From Linyphia triangularis (lineage: Eukaryota; Arthropoda; Arachnida; Araneae; Linyphiidae): a DNA stretch of 64,000 nucleotides. The notes below the pieces were generated by a model. That model made no database searches. It was not told the DNA's origin and saw only the letters and a list, made by a program, of their open reading frames with translations. Shown here piece by piece: positions 1 through 9,991 of the stretch (its first letter is position 1; each line of letters starts with the position of its first letter). Both the position numbers and the translations under genes were made by a program. Location of the stretch: contig OZ021722.1 in assembly GCA_963978545.1 (NCBI GenBank), positions 6,281,201 through 6,345,200 of the forward strand, written 5' to 3'.

Positions 1-771
1 TCACCTCAATTATAGAATTTATTAAAAAATCATTTCTTGAAAATAGGAATTTATGTAAACCTCTGATATACTATACCTTGTGTAGAAATTGAATTCGTAT
101 GTTTGAAATTCGGGAGTCAGCATATGCTACGTTTGAAGTATATTGGTACATCGAAAATTCTCGTAATAGTCACTGGTCACTGATCTAGGTGTTTTCTGAA
201 AATCTTTAAAGTATGAAAAGTATCTGATTGTTCTTACAGTAACTAGAATAAAATCTTTTTACAATCGAAATGAATTTTAGTTCATAAAATTCCATTGCCG
301 TTTCTTATTAACTTTCTACGTTGTGGAGTAGGATAAAATAAAAACCCATAGAGCACTCATCCTAGAAAATCTCCAGTCATCCTAATGACTTCCTAGAAAT
401 CTCCCAGGGAGGATATATGGGAAGATAGGGGAACCCTATGCTGGTAGATATGGGGTGAGTAGGTCATTTAAAGAATTTTTGTTGGAAGAAGGGGAGGGTT
501 AGAACTAATACTTTGACAACTACACAAAACTTTTTTTTGACGTCGCCCTTTAAATCGCAACGGTGTGTGCAATGTCCAACTGTCTTTACTTAATGTTTCA
601 CATTAGAAGGATCAAAAGACCACAATATGGTGTTGTCAGACCTAAATTTGAGGTTGCTCGAAACAACAAGATTTTTGAACGGGTGACTTAAAAATTTCAG
701 TTGTCCTTTGAGCAACCAGAAATTTAATTTCTATTTCATTAAACGCATGTTTTGCTTTGATAATTGGGATG
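1..771. other. Unassigned AT-rich sequence
   Basis: No long reading frame, no recognisable repeat family shared with the rest of the window, and no RNA gene was seen here. The stretch ends at the left target duplication of the SINE that follows. Confidence 0.5.
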
Positions 772-787
772 AAACTAATCATTTGGA

Positions 788-1073
788 GGGCTCCGATATC
801 CTAGTGGTTACAGTATCGAGCTCATGATCGGAGGAATGTGGGTTCGGTCCTCGACTGCTGTCAATTATCGGTGTGTACCTAATGGGGGCTGGTGCGCATT
901 AAATCTGTCGTAGCCTCAATGTCTTCTCGTTGGTGTGGTGGTGTCGAAGAAAGAGGTTTACACTCACAGATTTCGATCTGGTATTCTTCTAGATGCTCAA
1001 AATTACGAGATGTATGTGACTTTGTTTAGCACTTTATAAGTGGCAGAAATAGACAGTCGGATTTTCCAAAACC
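788..1073 (+). mobile_element. tRNA-derived SINE (third type, called SINE4)
   Basis: The head resembles a tRNA, with an A-box-like CCTAGTGGTTACAGT followed by a B-box-like GGGTTCGGTCCT. A tRNA-unrelated body of about 220 bp follows. It is flanked by a 16-bp near-identical direct repeat, AAACTAATCATTTGGA on the left (772..787) and AAACTAATCAATTGGA on the right (1074..1089), as expected of a target site duplication. The 3' end, TGGCAGAAATAGACAGTCGG, is shared in diverged form near 44130, where no tRNA head is present. Confidence 0.72.
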
Positions 1074-1480
1074 AAACTAATCAATTGGATTTCGATCATT
1101 TATTTTACACTCACGTTGACCAATTTAAATTATATCCGAGGATGATAAACATAAAATGAATCCGTCAATACCGTGATATTACGCGGCCAGGAATTCCATT
1201 GCTCTAAACAGCATTCTGAAAATTCTTTTTTTTTTTCTTTCTTTTTTTAAACCGTTGACTTTGCGAGTAAATATTACAATTATTTTATTATCAAGTCATT
1301 CTAACAACATTAAAAGGAATTTCTAGTTTTCATACTCATTCATTTCATAATTTGAGGGCAACAAACTTCATTTGAAGACAACAAGATAACTTCAGCAGTT
1401 TCCCTTTGGATAACCATTTAAAAAGATTCGACCCTTAGGTTCGCAGCATTTCGTTAAGTATATTTACTTAGATTATTGGT

Positions 1481-1550
1481 TTTGTACGCTCAACCTATTG
1501 TTACGCTCAATAACGGCTAATCAGACAGAGACATATACAGCTTAAGGGGA
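1481..1550 (-). repeat. Fragment of the SINE2 family (3' part only)
   Basis: It contains GTACGCTCAACCTATT and GGCTAATCAGACAGAGAC, matching the 3' body of the SINE2 family seen complete near 35.1 and 37.7 kb. The tRNA-like head is missing, so this is a truncated or decayed copy. Confidence 0.5.
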
Positions 1551-1559
1551 CTTGGTACA

Positions 1560-1857
1560 CTTAAAACTTTTTATTTTTATTTAAGCCTTTAAAATTATAA
1601 TTTTTATATATATGGAAGTATTACTAGGTAAAAAATAATTAAAAAAAAAAAAATTTCACACAGTGCTCTAGATTTTCAAAATTAAAAAAAAAAAAAAAAA
1701 AAAAAAATCATTAAAATTCAAATTCTATCTTCTTTTTCAATTTTCAATATTTTTAAATAAAAAAAAAAATTCCTAGTAATATACTTTAACTTTTTAGGCA
1801 TCGTATTTAGAATAAGTAAAATAATTTTCGAGAAAAACAATAATTACTGTATCTATA
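1560..1857. repeat. A/T-rich low-complexity stretch
   Basis: It is mostly A and T runs, including a tract of about 24 A around 1684..1707. It ends at the TA that precedes the mariner-family element. Nothing else is recognised. Confidence 0.6.
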
Positions 1858-1859
1858 TA

Positions 1860-3310
1860 CAGAGTGTCTCAAAAGGTCATGTCCAAACGGCAAACATGGT
1901 TGTGTCAGGTTATGAGGAAGCAAAATTACTTAGGAAAGGGGGGGGGGGGGGTCGGAAACGCGATTTTGACAGTGAAATTGCATCATAACCGTCACGCAAA
2001 TAAAAGATGACAAACGGTGTAAAAAATCTTTATTTTACAACAAAACAGCCCCAAATAAAAAAGAAAAATGCTACAACTCATAGTAAGTGCTCCAAAATTG
2101 GCCCCATCAGCTGCGATGCATGCTTCACCTCGGCGCCGCATGGAATCGCGAACTCGTCCGAATTGGCCAGTAGTCTCCCGGACACGTGCCGCCGCTTCAA
2201 CGATACGTGCGATGAGGTCCATGTCCGATGGAACGGGTGTCTCGTACACCAGACACTGCAGGTATCCCCAGAGGTAAAAATCCAGGGGGGTTAGGTCCGA
2301 GGATCGCGGTGGCCACGATACAGGGCCGGCTCTACCAATCCAACGATTTGGGTACGTCAAGTCCAGGAACTGACGTACATTCCTGTCAAAATGTGCTGGA
2401 GCCCCATCGTGCTGGAAAGACATGTTGAGGCGTGTCGTTGCGGGAACATCCACTAACAACGTGGCCAATACTTCTTAAAAAAAAATGGCTTACGAAACCC
2501 CGTCTAGGCGTCCAGACATTACGTATGGACCAATCAGCATGTCACCAATAATTCCCTGAACGGTATTGGTGGTTGTGAGACCGTGTGACATGGGGATTTA
2601 CAATCGACCACACATGCATATTGTGCTGGTTGAGGACACCATCCCGGGAAAAGGTAGCTTCATCGGTGAACAGTATCCGTGATGGAAATTGTGGGTCTGT
2701 GATCCTTGCCTGTAAATACCAACGTGCGAATGCCACACGTTGGGGATAATCCGCATCGCTTAGCGCCTGCACCCGTTGTATGTGGTACGGATATTGGTGA
2801 TCTTCTCGCAGTATTCGCATAATGGGGGAGCGACCAACACCTAGGTCGCGTTCCACAACGCAGATACTTGTACGCGGATTCCGTGTATATGCGTCTAATA
2901 CAGAGTTCTCGATGTTCAGTGTCCTTGTTGTACGTGGCCTGCCGATGTGGCTGCTGACTCTGAACGATCCTGCCTCCTGCAATCGGCGATGTAATTGTCC
3001 GAACAGTCTATATTCGGGAACCGTTGTCAATACTTACGTACCGCTGCTCGTCCATTGCCATCTACAGCGCCATACACGTAATGCATGTCTGTCAATTCTG
3101 CATTGCTGTACTGGTTCATCCTTTCTCTGCAACGTCCGCGCTTCGATTAATCATGCCCGCGCTTTTGTCTGCCAGCGCTTATTGCCCTCTATAGCGGATT
3201 ACAATCGCGTTTCCGACCCCCCCCCCTTTCCTTTTCCTATGTAATTCTGCTTCCTCATGACCTGACACAACCATGTATGCCGTTTTTACATGACCTTTTG
3301 GGACACCCTG
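1860..3310 (-). mobile_element. Mariner-family DNA transposon, decayed full-length copy
   Basis: This 1451-bp element is bounded by terminal inverted repeats of about 105 bp. The left end starts CAGAGTGTCTCAAAAGGTC; the right end, read inward, starts CAGGGTGTCCCAAAAGGTC. A TA lies immediately outside each end (1858..1859 and 3311..3312), the target duplication of the IS630-Tc1-mariner superfamily. Both TIRs contain a G/C homopolymer (G tract near 1939..1951, C tract near 3219..3228). The only coding content is a minus-strand transposase, interrupted several times, so the copy is not autonomous. Confidence 0.88.
1992..3030 (-). pseudogene. Broken DDxD transposase (mariner superfamily)
   Basis: This is the remnant of the enzyme that would cut and rejoin the ends of the surrounding element. 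The upstream part (3030 down to 2542) reads through EAGSFRVSSHIGRPRTTRT and a helix-turn-helix-like region to the first catalytic motif, ILFTDEATFSRDG. About 20 family-like residues (GIIGDMLIGPYVMSGRLDG, around 2495..2555) then lie in another frame and end in a stop. The rest (2468 down to 1992) resumes in a further frame with FQHDGAPAHF, holding the second aspartate, and SSDLTPLDFYLWG, holding the third. I count 41 residues between the second and third aspartates, a DD41D-type spacing. The first residue at 3030 is a TTG; a better ATG upstream (near 3055) runs into a stop after about 17 codons. At least three frame breaks mean the gene is dead. Confidence 0.85.
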
Positions 3311-3312
3311 TA

Positions 3313-3714
3313 TAAAAAAAGCGTACTAAAAGGGGTATTTTCCAACATTTAAATTTGTAAAAAAAAAGGGTTTTTATTTTATTTAAAAATCTATGCCTAT
3401 TTTTGTCAAAGAGATATTAAGAATGACGCACACAAAATTTAAAGCCATTTCATTCATATTTGCTGAAGTTTTAGCATTTTGAATAAGGTGGGAATTTCGA
3501 AAATCACGAACTGAGAAAAATGCGTTCGAAACATCGATGAAGCTATTGCGGCAATGATAAAATTTCCATAAAAATATAGTTTTTCTGCAATTGCAGTTAT
3601 CTGATCAGCTAAAAAAGTTGCCAGAATAAGGAGAAGGTTTCACTGATTATAAACACTAAAAAAAAAATAGAAAAATTTATATTTTTATTACATTTGTGAA
3701 AACAAGGGGTACCA
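3313..3714. other. Unassigned AT-rich sequence
   Basis: Nothing recognisable beyond short A/T runs was seen between the mariner element and the next SINE. Confidence 0.45.
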
Positions 3715-3829
3715 AGTTAAGTTAACGTGGATTCTGAAGCACAAACGAACATTCATGCCTCCCCTGGGTTTCGAACCCGCCACCTTTTGCATGTGAGGTC
3801 AAAGCACTAACCACACAGCTATCACATGG
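3715..3829 (-). mobile_element. SINE2 (tRNA-derived), partial copy
   Basis: Read on the minus strand, the tRNA-like head includes TGTGGTTAGTGCTTTGACC and a B box GGGTTTCGAACCC-type sequence with one extra base. The body then runs GCATGAATGTTCGTTTGTGC and CACGTTAACTT. The distal part seen in longer copies is absent. Confidence 0.62.
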
Positions 3830-4179
3830 ACATATTTAACTAGATATTACAATTATATATATATTTTTTGTTTCTATTAAAACAAATATTAATTTACAAT
3901 TATTGGTATTGCAAATGTAATACCTATCTAGGAGGGTAAAGTTGGTTCCCATGAGCTGAAAGTTTTTAGCATTTGATTACTTTTTCAGATTCGCAGCACT
4001 GCTTACGCTCACAAACTGAAATTTAACCAATTTGGTAAGAAAATTTTGCAATCGACATTTTAGTCTTTTTCTTTGCTAATAAATTGCGATTGTGGTTCCA
4101 TTTAGAGTTTTTAAAATTAATAAAAATAATTTTCAAAGAAATCAGAAAAATTCAAAATTTACCTAAAATGATTAAAATA

Positions 4180-4900
4180 AAGAAGGTAAAAGTTAAGGGC
4201 TCTGGGACTCAAAAATCTAAAATCTTTATTTTTAGAATTATTTTTCTGAAATTTTGTATGCAGATGCTTTAAAACTTTAAAAACTATTTTAAATTTTCAA
4301 ATTTTAAAAATATATATATTTTTTTTTAAATAAAAACCTTCAAAATTTTGATATTTCCTAAATGTGATATATCTAAAAAAACTTTTTTAAGAAATAACTT
4401 CATTTTTGTATAAAACTACTTATAATTCATTTCAAAAATTGTCTTCGTGATTTTTCAATAAAGTAATTAGAAAAAATTAAAAAAAAATATTTTGCGCAAA
4501 AACTGTATAAAATCCATAGTATGCTAAGCTCCAAATTCTTTTTTAAAAAAAAGTTAAATAAAAAAACATAATTCATGAAGACAAATGAAAGAAATATATA
4601 TAAGAAAAATAATTGTGAAAAGTTTCATAGATTTATATCAAGTAATTTTTAAGTCATATCAATTTAAACTCGAAAAAGGGACAAAAAGCCATCACCGAGA
4701 AAAACAGTTTCAAAATTCAAAATAGCATGTCTGAGATACAGTTGTCATGTAACAAAAACTTAAATATTTAAGTTCTACTAAAGATAGAAACACAATTTTT
4801 GCATTACTTTTTACAATAATAATATATATATATTTTAATTTAAAAAAATTTGAGTTCTGGAAGACCCCCTTAAAAACAATGACTTTATATCTATTTCAAA
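4180..4900 (+). repeat. Dispersed repeat G, copy 1
   Basis: An AT-rich repeat shared in the same orientation with 30150..30322 plus 31646..32195. Shared landmarks are AAAATCTTTATTTTTA, CAAAAACTGTATAAAA, CATAGTATGCT, TCTGAGA(T/C)ACAGTT and ACTTAAATATTT. No coding capacity and no clear termini were found, so its class is unknown. The copy at 30 kb is the same sequence split by a Helitron. Confidence 0.6.
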
Positions 4901-5039
4901 GTCTCTTTAATGGGTTAATAATTAAATGTAAATTTTTTTGGAAAAAAAAAAAAAAAATTACAATTAAACATTCAGAAAGTGTTGATAAATTGTTATAATA
5001 AATAAAACTCTATTTAGAATTAGTTAAGAATTAAAAATT

Positions 5040-6360
5040 TCGCTTTTGGTCGTGTAACTTCGTCAAGAGCTTTTTAATTCCTCCAACTGATACTAATGTG
5101 CGCCGCAGACAATAATTGATTTGTGAAAGTCTGGAAACGGCAAATAGATTGGAGTTAGAAAGTTGTGGAGAGAGAGACGTCGGGGTTTGGCGGGGAAGAA
5201 AAGCTTAAAAGAAAGTCGGAACAAATATTTCTTATTAGGTTTCTTTTTTGCGAATTGTGCTGTGTTAAATGAATGGAAGAAGTGTCCCTTTGTGGTATGG
5301 GAAATTTCAGGAACGATAAAGAAATGGGCGAAGGAGCGTTTATGGCTCCTAGGACTGTGAAGTTTTCTATTGTCAACTCAATGGCTTTGTGATCAGGAAT
5401 TCTTGAGAAAGAATGAAGTGGGGGAAGGAGGACAAAGCTCAGCATTGATTGGAAAAGGATGCTGTAACGAACTTAAGCTGAATTTTGTTTCAAGCAATTT
5501 TATGCTTAAAGATATGGAGTTCCATATTGTAACTTCAATTATCAATTTTTAATGAGCTCTCTTGTAGAAACACGCATAGCATTTGGTTTTTATTTTTCGA
5601 TACTCTCTATATTTTATGTTAATTCTATTAGGCATTGAAGCTTAAACCCTTCAACATGGCAACATTGCCGCATACATGCAGTTAAAAAATTACTGCCTAA
5701 TCGGGAAAAAAAAATTTAACTCCAACTATTTTAACTACCTATGCAATTTATGTTAAAATGCTTTAATTTAGTAGCTTTTAGCGGCCAATCAAAAATTTAC
5801 TTGAGTCTGAATTTCAACTTTTATACTTTTTAAAAAAAATTTATGAGGATAACGAACTTACAATTATAAAAAAAAAAGTTGTGATACGTCGTACTTCCGG
5901 ATTCCCTTCCTATAAGCACACCACTAATAATTTTCAGTTGTGATTTGACATTCCTTTTCATTACATTTGCTTTGTTTCACATTCGACTTTTCCAACTCAT
6001 TTCCAGTTCTATATTTCGGAAAACAAATGTGAAGTTATCCATTTTTGCGAACAAAACAAATGAATAAATTCCTGAATTTGTATTAATTGAGTAAGAAAAT
6101 CCATACTGTTGTAAAAAAAATTCATCTTGTCATACATAAAATCTCAGCTTTAGAATTCTAAAATCTTGAAAGTCTTCATAAATACATTTCCATGATTTCT
6201 AAACAACTTGAAATTTCGTTCCTAACATCTTCAATCTCAGTAGCCAATTTTTCATTTGAATGGCTTGTCAAAAATACATCTTTAACGCTTGACATAGTAT
6301 TTGCTTGGAAAACTTCGCACTAACGTTGAGAGAGTGTTATCTTGATGGAGTTTATAAATT
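5040..6360. other. Unassigned sequence
   Basis: The part at about 5090..5560 is less AT-rich and holds short overlapping open frames on both strands, but none resembles a known protein and none has convincing splice sites. I see no repeat shared with other parts of the window. Confidence 0.4.
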
Positions 6361-6363
6361 TTT

Positions 6364-6826
6364 TATTAGAACCTCGATTAACCGTCCCTCCTTTATCCGG
6401 AACTCTCTGTTAACCGGCAATCATTTAGTCGACATGAAAAATCTCCCAAATGAGTAATAAATCATTTGTTCCTTTTTAAACCGCAATCTTTTCCCTCGCT
6501 CTAAAGTTACATAAGTAATGGTGAGGCTTTTGACTGTTTTTCTTGAGAACTGACATGGTTAGAGCAACCTTCGGATGCAGATCAAACTGAACCATTGCCT
6601 TCAAAAAGACTCCGGAATAGAGTAGCGAAACAAAGATTATCAAGATCATTGCAACAAAAACTCATTTCCAACAATTATGTCATACAAAAACATTAAAAGT
6701 CCTGTATTCAATAAACGAAAATCATTTACTTTTTATTGTTTTTTACAACTCTCTTTTATCCGGAATTTTCGCTTAACCGACCTACCTTTGGTCCGAATCA
6801 GGGTCGGTTAATCGAGATTCTACTGT
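6364..6826 (+). mobile_element. Pogo/Tigger-like MITE, copy A
   Basis: About 460 bp with imperfect terminal inverted repeats: the left end reads TTAGAACCTCGATTAACCG and the right end CGGTTAATCGAGATTCTACTG. CAGTAGAACCTCGATTAACC-type ends are typical of pogo/Tigger-derived elements. The interior is colinear with the copies at 13278, 15071 and, inverted, 50266. Landmarks are GCAGATCAAACTGAAC and ACAACAAAAACTCATTTCC. No transposase is retained. Confidence 0.75.
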
Positions 6827-7169
6827 ATTTTTGTTAAAAGCAGTTTGCTAGAGGGCGACACACATTCAACAGTGAAAGGATATACAAAAAGAGCTGAATG
6901 TCAATCCACAGATTTTTATTATTTAAAAAAGCAAGTAATTGGCGTGTTTGGACTCATTTTGTGAGTCATCATCCGAGTGCGACATCTGGTAGTCATCAAA
7001 TATGAAGGGGCATTGGTTAAAACACTGAGTGATTCCATATAGTTGGATGCAACATGTGTAATTTCAATACCAATGAAGTATATGTAAAAAAAAGGAAGAA
7101 CCATTGAAAGACTTATTTCTATTTTTATAATTAAATTTTATGTAGAGAAGGGGGGGGGGGGAGGGCAGG

Positions 7170-7346
7170 TTGGTTGGTTGGCTGTTTTCAGATTATCTGG
7201 CGCCGTCAGCAACACGAGGGCTATAATGCGCCGAAACATTCGCCATTAGACAAGCCAACATACATTTACAAACACCCATGCCCAACACGGGACTCGAACC
7301 CGCAACCTCACGGCTAGCATGCTAACCACTATACCGTTTGGTCGGC
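7170..7346 (-). mobile_element. SINE1 (tRNA-derived), copy 1
   Basis: Read on the minus strand it starts GCCGACCAAACGGTATAGTG, with the A-box region TAGTGGTTAGC, and has an uninterrupted B box GGTTCGAGTCC. The body carries the shared hairpin domain (TGCGCC and GGCGCC halves), and the end is CCAACCAACC-like. Both flanks are G homopolymers (about 7151..7161 and 7349..7360), so the target site was probably a G tract. It is one of three copies with the standard B box. Confidence 0.9.
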
Positions 7347-7568
7347 ATGGGGGGGGGGGGAAGAAAAAGAGGGTTTGATCCATGTTCCACGTGTTAGATC
7401 ATTCATATGGGTAAGTGATAGTTGGTGTACTATTAATCTGACTATGGACATCTCAATTCTAAATCTCTTTCTAAGAGAGAACGTCGACCTCCCTCTTTAA
7501 AAAGTAAAGGAACGCCGTTCCCAGGCGTTCCTCCTCTCGCTACACCCCTATTTCTACGGGATAATATT

Positions 7569-8070
7569 AGAGGTCGGTGATATATCGATACGACGATATT
7601 TTTATCGATATTTCTTTTAAAATATCGATAAAAGTCACCGATATATCGATATTTTCAAACATTTTTAGTTTTTTGATGATCATTTTGTAGTTCCATGTGT
7701 TTTTTTCAATTTTCTTTAGTTTTGAAGTTTTTGAAAAAGGGAATAAAGTTTCAAGTTGGCTGAGAGACAGTTAAAATGGCACCAATATTCAATATTTTGC
7801 CATACACTTAAAAGCTAATGAAAATTATGTAAATTTTTCTTAAAATCACTGCACCAATTAAGCGAAAATATAACTTTTTTTTTTCAATGGATCCATTTCA
7901 GTTGAAAAAGTAACCTCCTTACAAAAAAGCAATCATGTAAAGCAGAAATTCACTCCGAAAAACTTTGTTTCAGGCAAAATTGAAAATCAAATAAAAAAAA
8001 TCGATGTTTTATCGATATTTTTTTTTCTATCCAACGATATAGTATTTTCATCGATATTTCCGACCTCTAG
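7569..8070. mobile_element. hAT-like MITE rich in ATCGATA motifs
   Basis: The ends are inverted: left TAGAGGTCGGTGATATATCG, right ATCGATATTTCCGACCTCTA. TAGAGGTSGG ends followed by ATATCGATA repeats are typical of hAT-derived elements. The flanks GGATAATA and GGATACTT could be a diverged 8-bp target duplication. No transposase is encoded. A partial relative ends at 41838. Confidence 0.62.
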
Positions 8071-8242
8071 GATACTTTTAAGCACTGACACATAAGAAGT
8101 AATAAAGGAAGTAAAAAGAAAATGTATTCCTTAAACAGCCCGACGCTAAACAAGTTGATGAAAAGAATCCACACACAAAAAAAATCATTTTTTTAAAATA
8201 TTTCTGCATTAACCACTAATTTTCTAACTGTCCTCTTTTCAG

Positions 8243-8453
8243 GCTTCTCACGCAAACTCGCACCTTCCTGTTCACCAGCCGAACCAGGGCAGACCTCCCG
8301 AAGGGCTTCCCGGAGGACATTTCGGGGGTGCCACATTTCCTGGACGGTTACGTGCACCCGGAAGTCGCCCCGGAAGAGCCACTCGAGCGCCACATAGCGG
8401 CAGCCATGAAGCAGGTGACTGTGCAGGCCAAGCCATCCATCAAGAGACGGTAG
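8243..8453 (+). CDS. Terminal exon of an unidentified host gene
   Basis: This is the only stretch that looks like real host coding sequence. It is distinctly GC-rich against its AT-rich surroundings. It is preceded by a strong acceptor, a pyrimidine-rich tract ending TCCTCTTTTCAG at 8242. The first base completes a split codon. The following 69 codons start LLTQTRTFLFTSRTRADLPK, continue through GFPEDISGVPHF and GYVHPEVAPEEP, and end QAKPSIKRR before TAG at 8451..8453. There is no transmembrane segment or obvious metal-binding motif, and the basic end looks like a normal C-terminus. I do not recognise the family. Upstream exons must lie before this one, probably outside the window, since no comparable exon was seen in 1..8242. 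The sequence shares nothing with any repeat here. Confidence 0.7.
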
Positions 8454-8791
8454 TGAACACTCGGCGTGGACGTCCTAATCTTCACCTAAATACTCAACTT
8501 AGGCTGGCCCTGGGTTTGAAGAGATTGCTGGCTTTTTTTAGCGTTGCACGATGCCCTAGTGCACGGTCCGCTGCAAGTGCAATGCAAACCTAATGACGAA
8601 GTGAGGGGAGGAAATCTGGTAGATGAAGTTTCGATTTGGTGAAAGGCAGTCCTATAAATCGAAGCGAAAAAGGAACCAAAGACATCCACACAACTTGGGA
8701 TTGCAACTATCTGATGAAAAAAAATAGCACCAGCCAACGCTTTATAAATTGTATTGTTGTGTCAAATTGGTGATACGTTTTTTTGGTGCAA
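8454..8791 (+). other. Probable 3' untranslated region of the host exon
   Basis: The sequence after the stop codon stays less AT-rich for about 300 bp, and nothing in it matches other repeats. I did not see a canonical AATAAA signal before the MITE at 8792, so the true transcript end is uncertain. Confidence 0.4.
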
Positions 8792-9291
8792 TGGACAGTT
8801 CCTGCATTTTTTTTTTCCAATTCTAAATGTTTTGAAAAGATCATAAACACAACAATTTCTGCTCACTGCACTTATTTTCTTTTTAATTTGCAACCTAAGT
8901 TTGCTTGTTATTAGCGGGCGGAAAAAACCACACATTCGGCTCGAGATGATTGTGACGTCACTTGATCCGAAACAACTTGGTTTGAAACGCAGTAGAGGAA
9001 ATCGGTTTTGAAAGTTTCTCGCAAATCGCGCTATTTGGTATGGAATATGGAAGCTGTCTGCCAAAACCAACGGCAATTATTTGGCAGAAACCTCAAGATA
9101 ACCATAGAAACGGCAGAATGTTTCGACGTCACAGCTACAACGGATCGTTTTGATCGGATTGCAATAGGTTTCGGCGCAATTTCATTACTTATTATGTAAA
9201 GAACTTTTGTTTGAATATTTGGAATCGGCAAGAAATTCTTCATAAATATAAACTAATTCCAATCGCTTTTAAAAAATGCGGGAGTTGTCCA
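8792..9291 (+). mobile_element. MITE family B, copy 1
   Basis: About 500 bp with terminal inverted repeats: left TGGACAGTTCCTGCATTTTT, right AAAAAATGCGGGAGTTGTCC. It is colinear with 26196..26748 and 33307..33852, sharing AAGTTTCTCGCAAATC, TTTGGCAGAAACCTCA and GATAACCATAGAAAC. The superfamily is undetermined. The short open frames inside are not conserved between copies. Confidence 0.72.
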
Positions 9292-9748
9292 TTAAAGGAA
9301 GTTGTCACATAATATTTTGAGACAGATATGATTATACAGTGTATAGTTCCTATTATCCTTTTAAACCTATTAAAATATGAAGCGTCGTCTCGTTCAGCCA
9401 GGGGAATAGCGTATACCTATAGTTATTCGGTGTTATCTTACTGCTGTATGAAAACATCGGAAAACTCGTTTCTCAATTTTAGGACGGCCCCATTTTGAAG
9501 CCGTGAATCGTCCATATTTTCTACTAATATCTCCACCGATTTTACAGATAGCTTTATAAAACTTATCCCTATGGTTGTATCATATTATTATAAAAAAAAA
9601 ATCTAATTTTAATTTTTTGCCTATGCCCTTTAGTTTTTTAAGTTATTTTTTTTGTAACTTCCATAAATCGCCGCTTGGGGCACTATAAGCCAACTCAAAA
9701 TATTTAGCCATAGGCACTTTACTTTAGGTATACCTACAATCCGGACTA
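9292..9748. other. Unassigned AT-rich sequence
   Basis: No repeat, gene or structured element recognised. Confidence 0.4.
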
Positions 9749-9750
9749 TA

Positions 9751-9989
9751 CTCAACTTCAACTTAACTAGACATCACTTAGACGGTAGATCGTCACAGTG
9801 CTCATAGGTAATTAATCCATTTTGGCGGCGCGAAAGCATAATGTTCGCCAAACCACAACCCTATAGAGAACAAAAGACTATAAGGTTTGGCGAGAATTAT
9901 ATGTCTTCACTCCGCCAAAATGGATTAAATACCTATGAGCACTGTGACGATCTACCGTCTAAGTGATGTCTAGTTAAGTTGAAGTTGAG
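9751..9989. mobile_element. Palindromic TA-flanked MITE, copy 1
   Basis: A near-perfect 239-bp hairpin: the left arm starts CTCAACTTCAACTTAACTAG, and the right arm ends with the reverse complement, CTAGTTAAGTTGAAGTTGAG. TA lies outside both ends (9749..9750, 9990..9991). Arms of about 95 bp flank a short centre. A second copy is at 54894..55130. The TA site suggests mobilisation by a mariner-type transposase, which is inference. Confidence 0.85.
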
Positions 9990-9991
9990 TA

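Noticed and set aside
2007..2428. Plus-strand frames over the mariner-family element
   Set aside because: They are shadows of the minus-strand transposase, which carries the recognisable catalytic motifs.
5155..5552. Overlapping frames on both strands in a less AT-rich patch
   Set aside because: No motif, no splice signals, and frames of similar length on both strands, as expected by chance at this composition.
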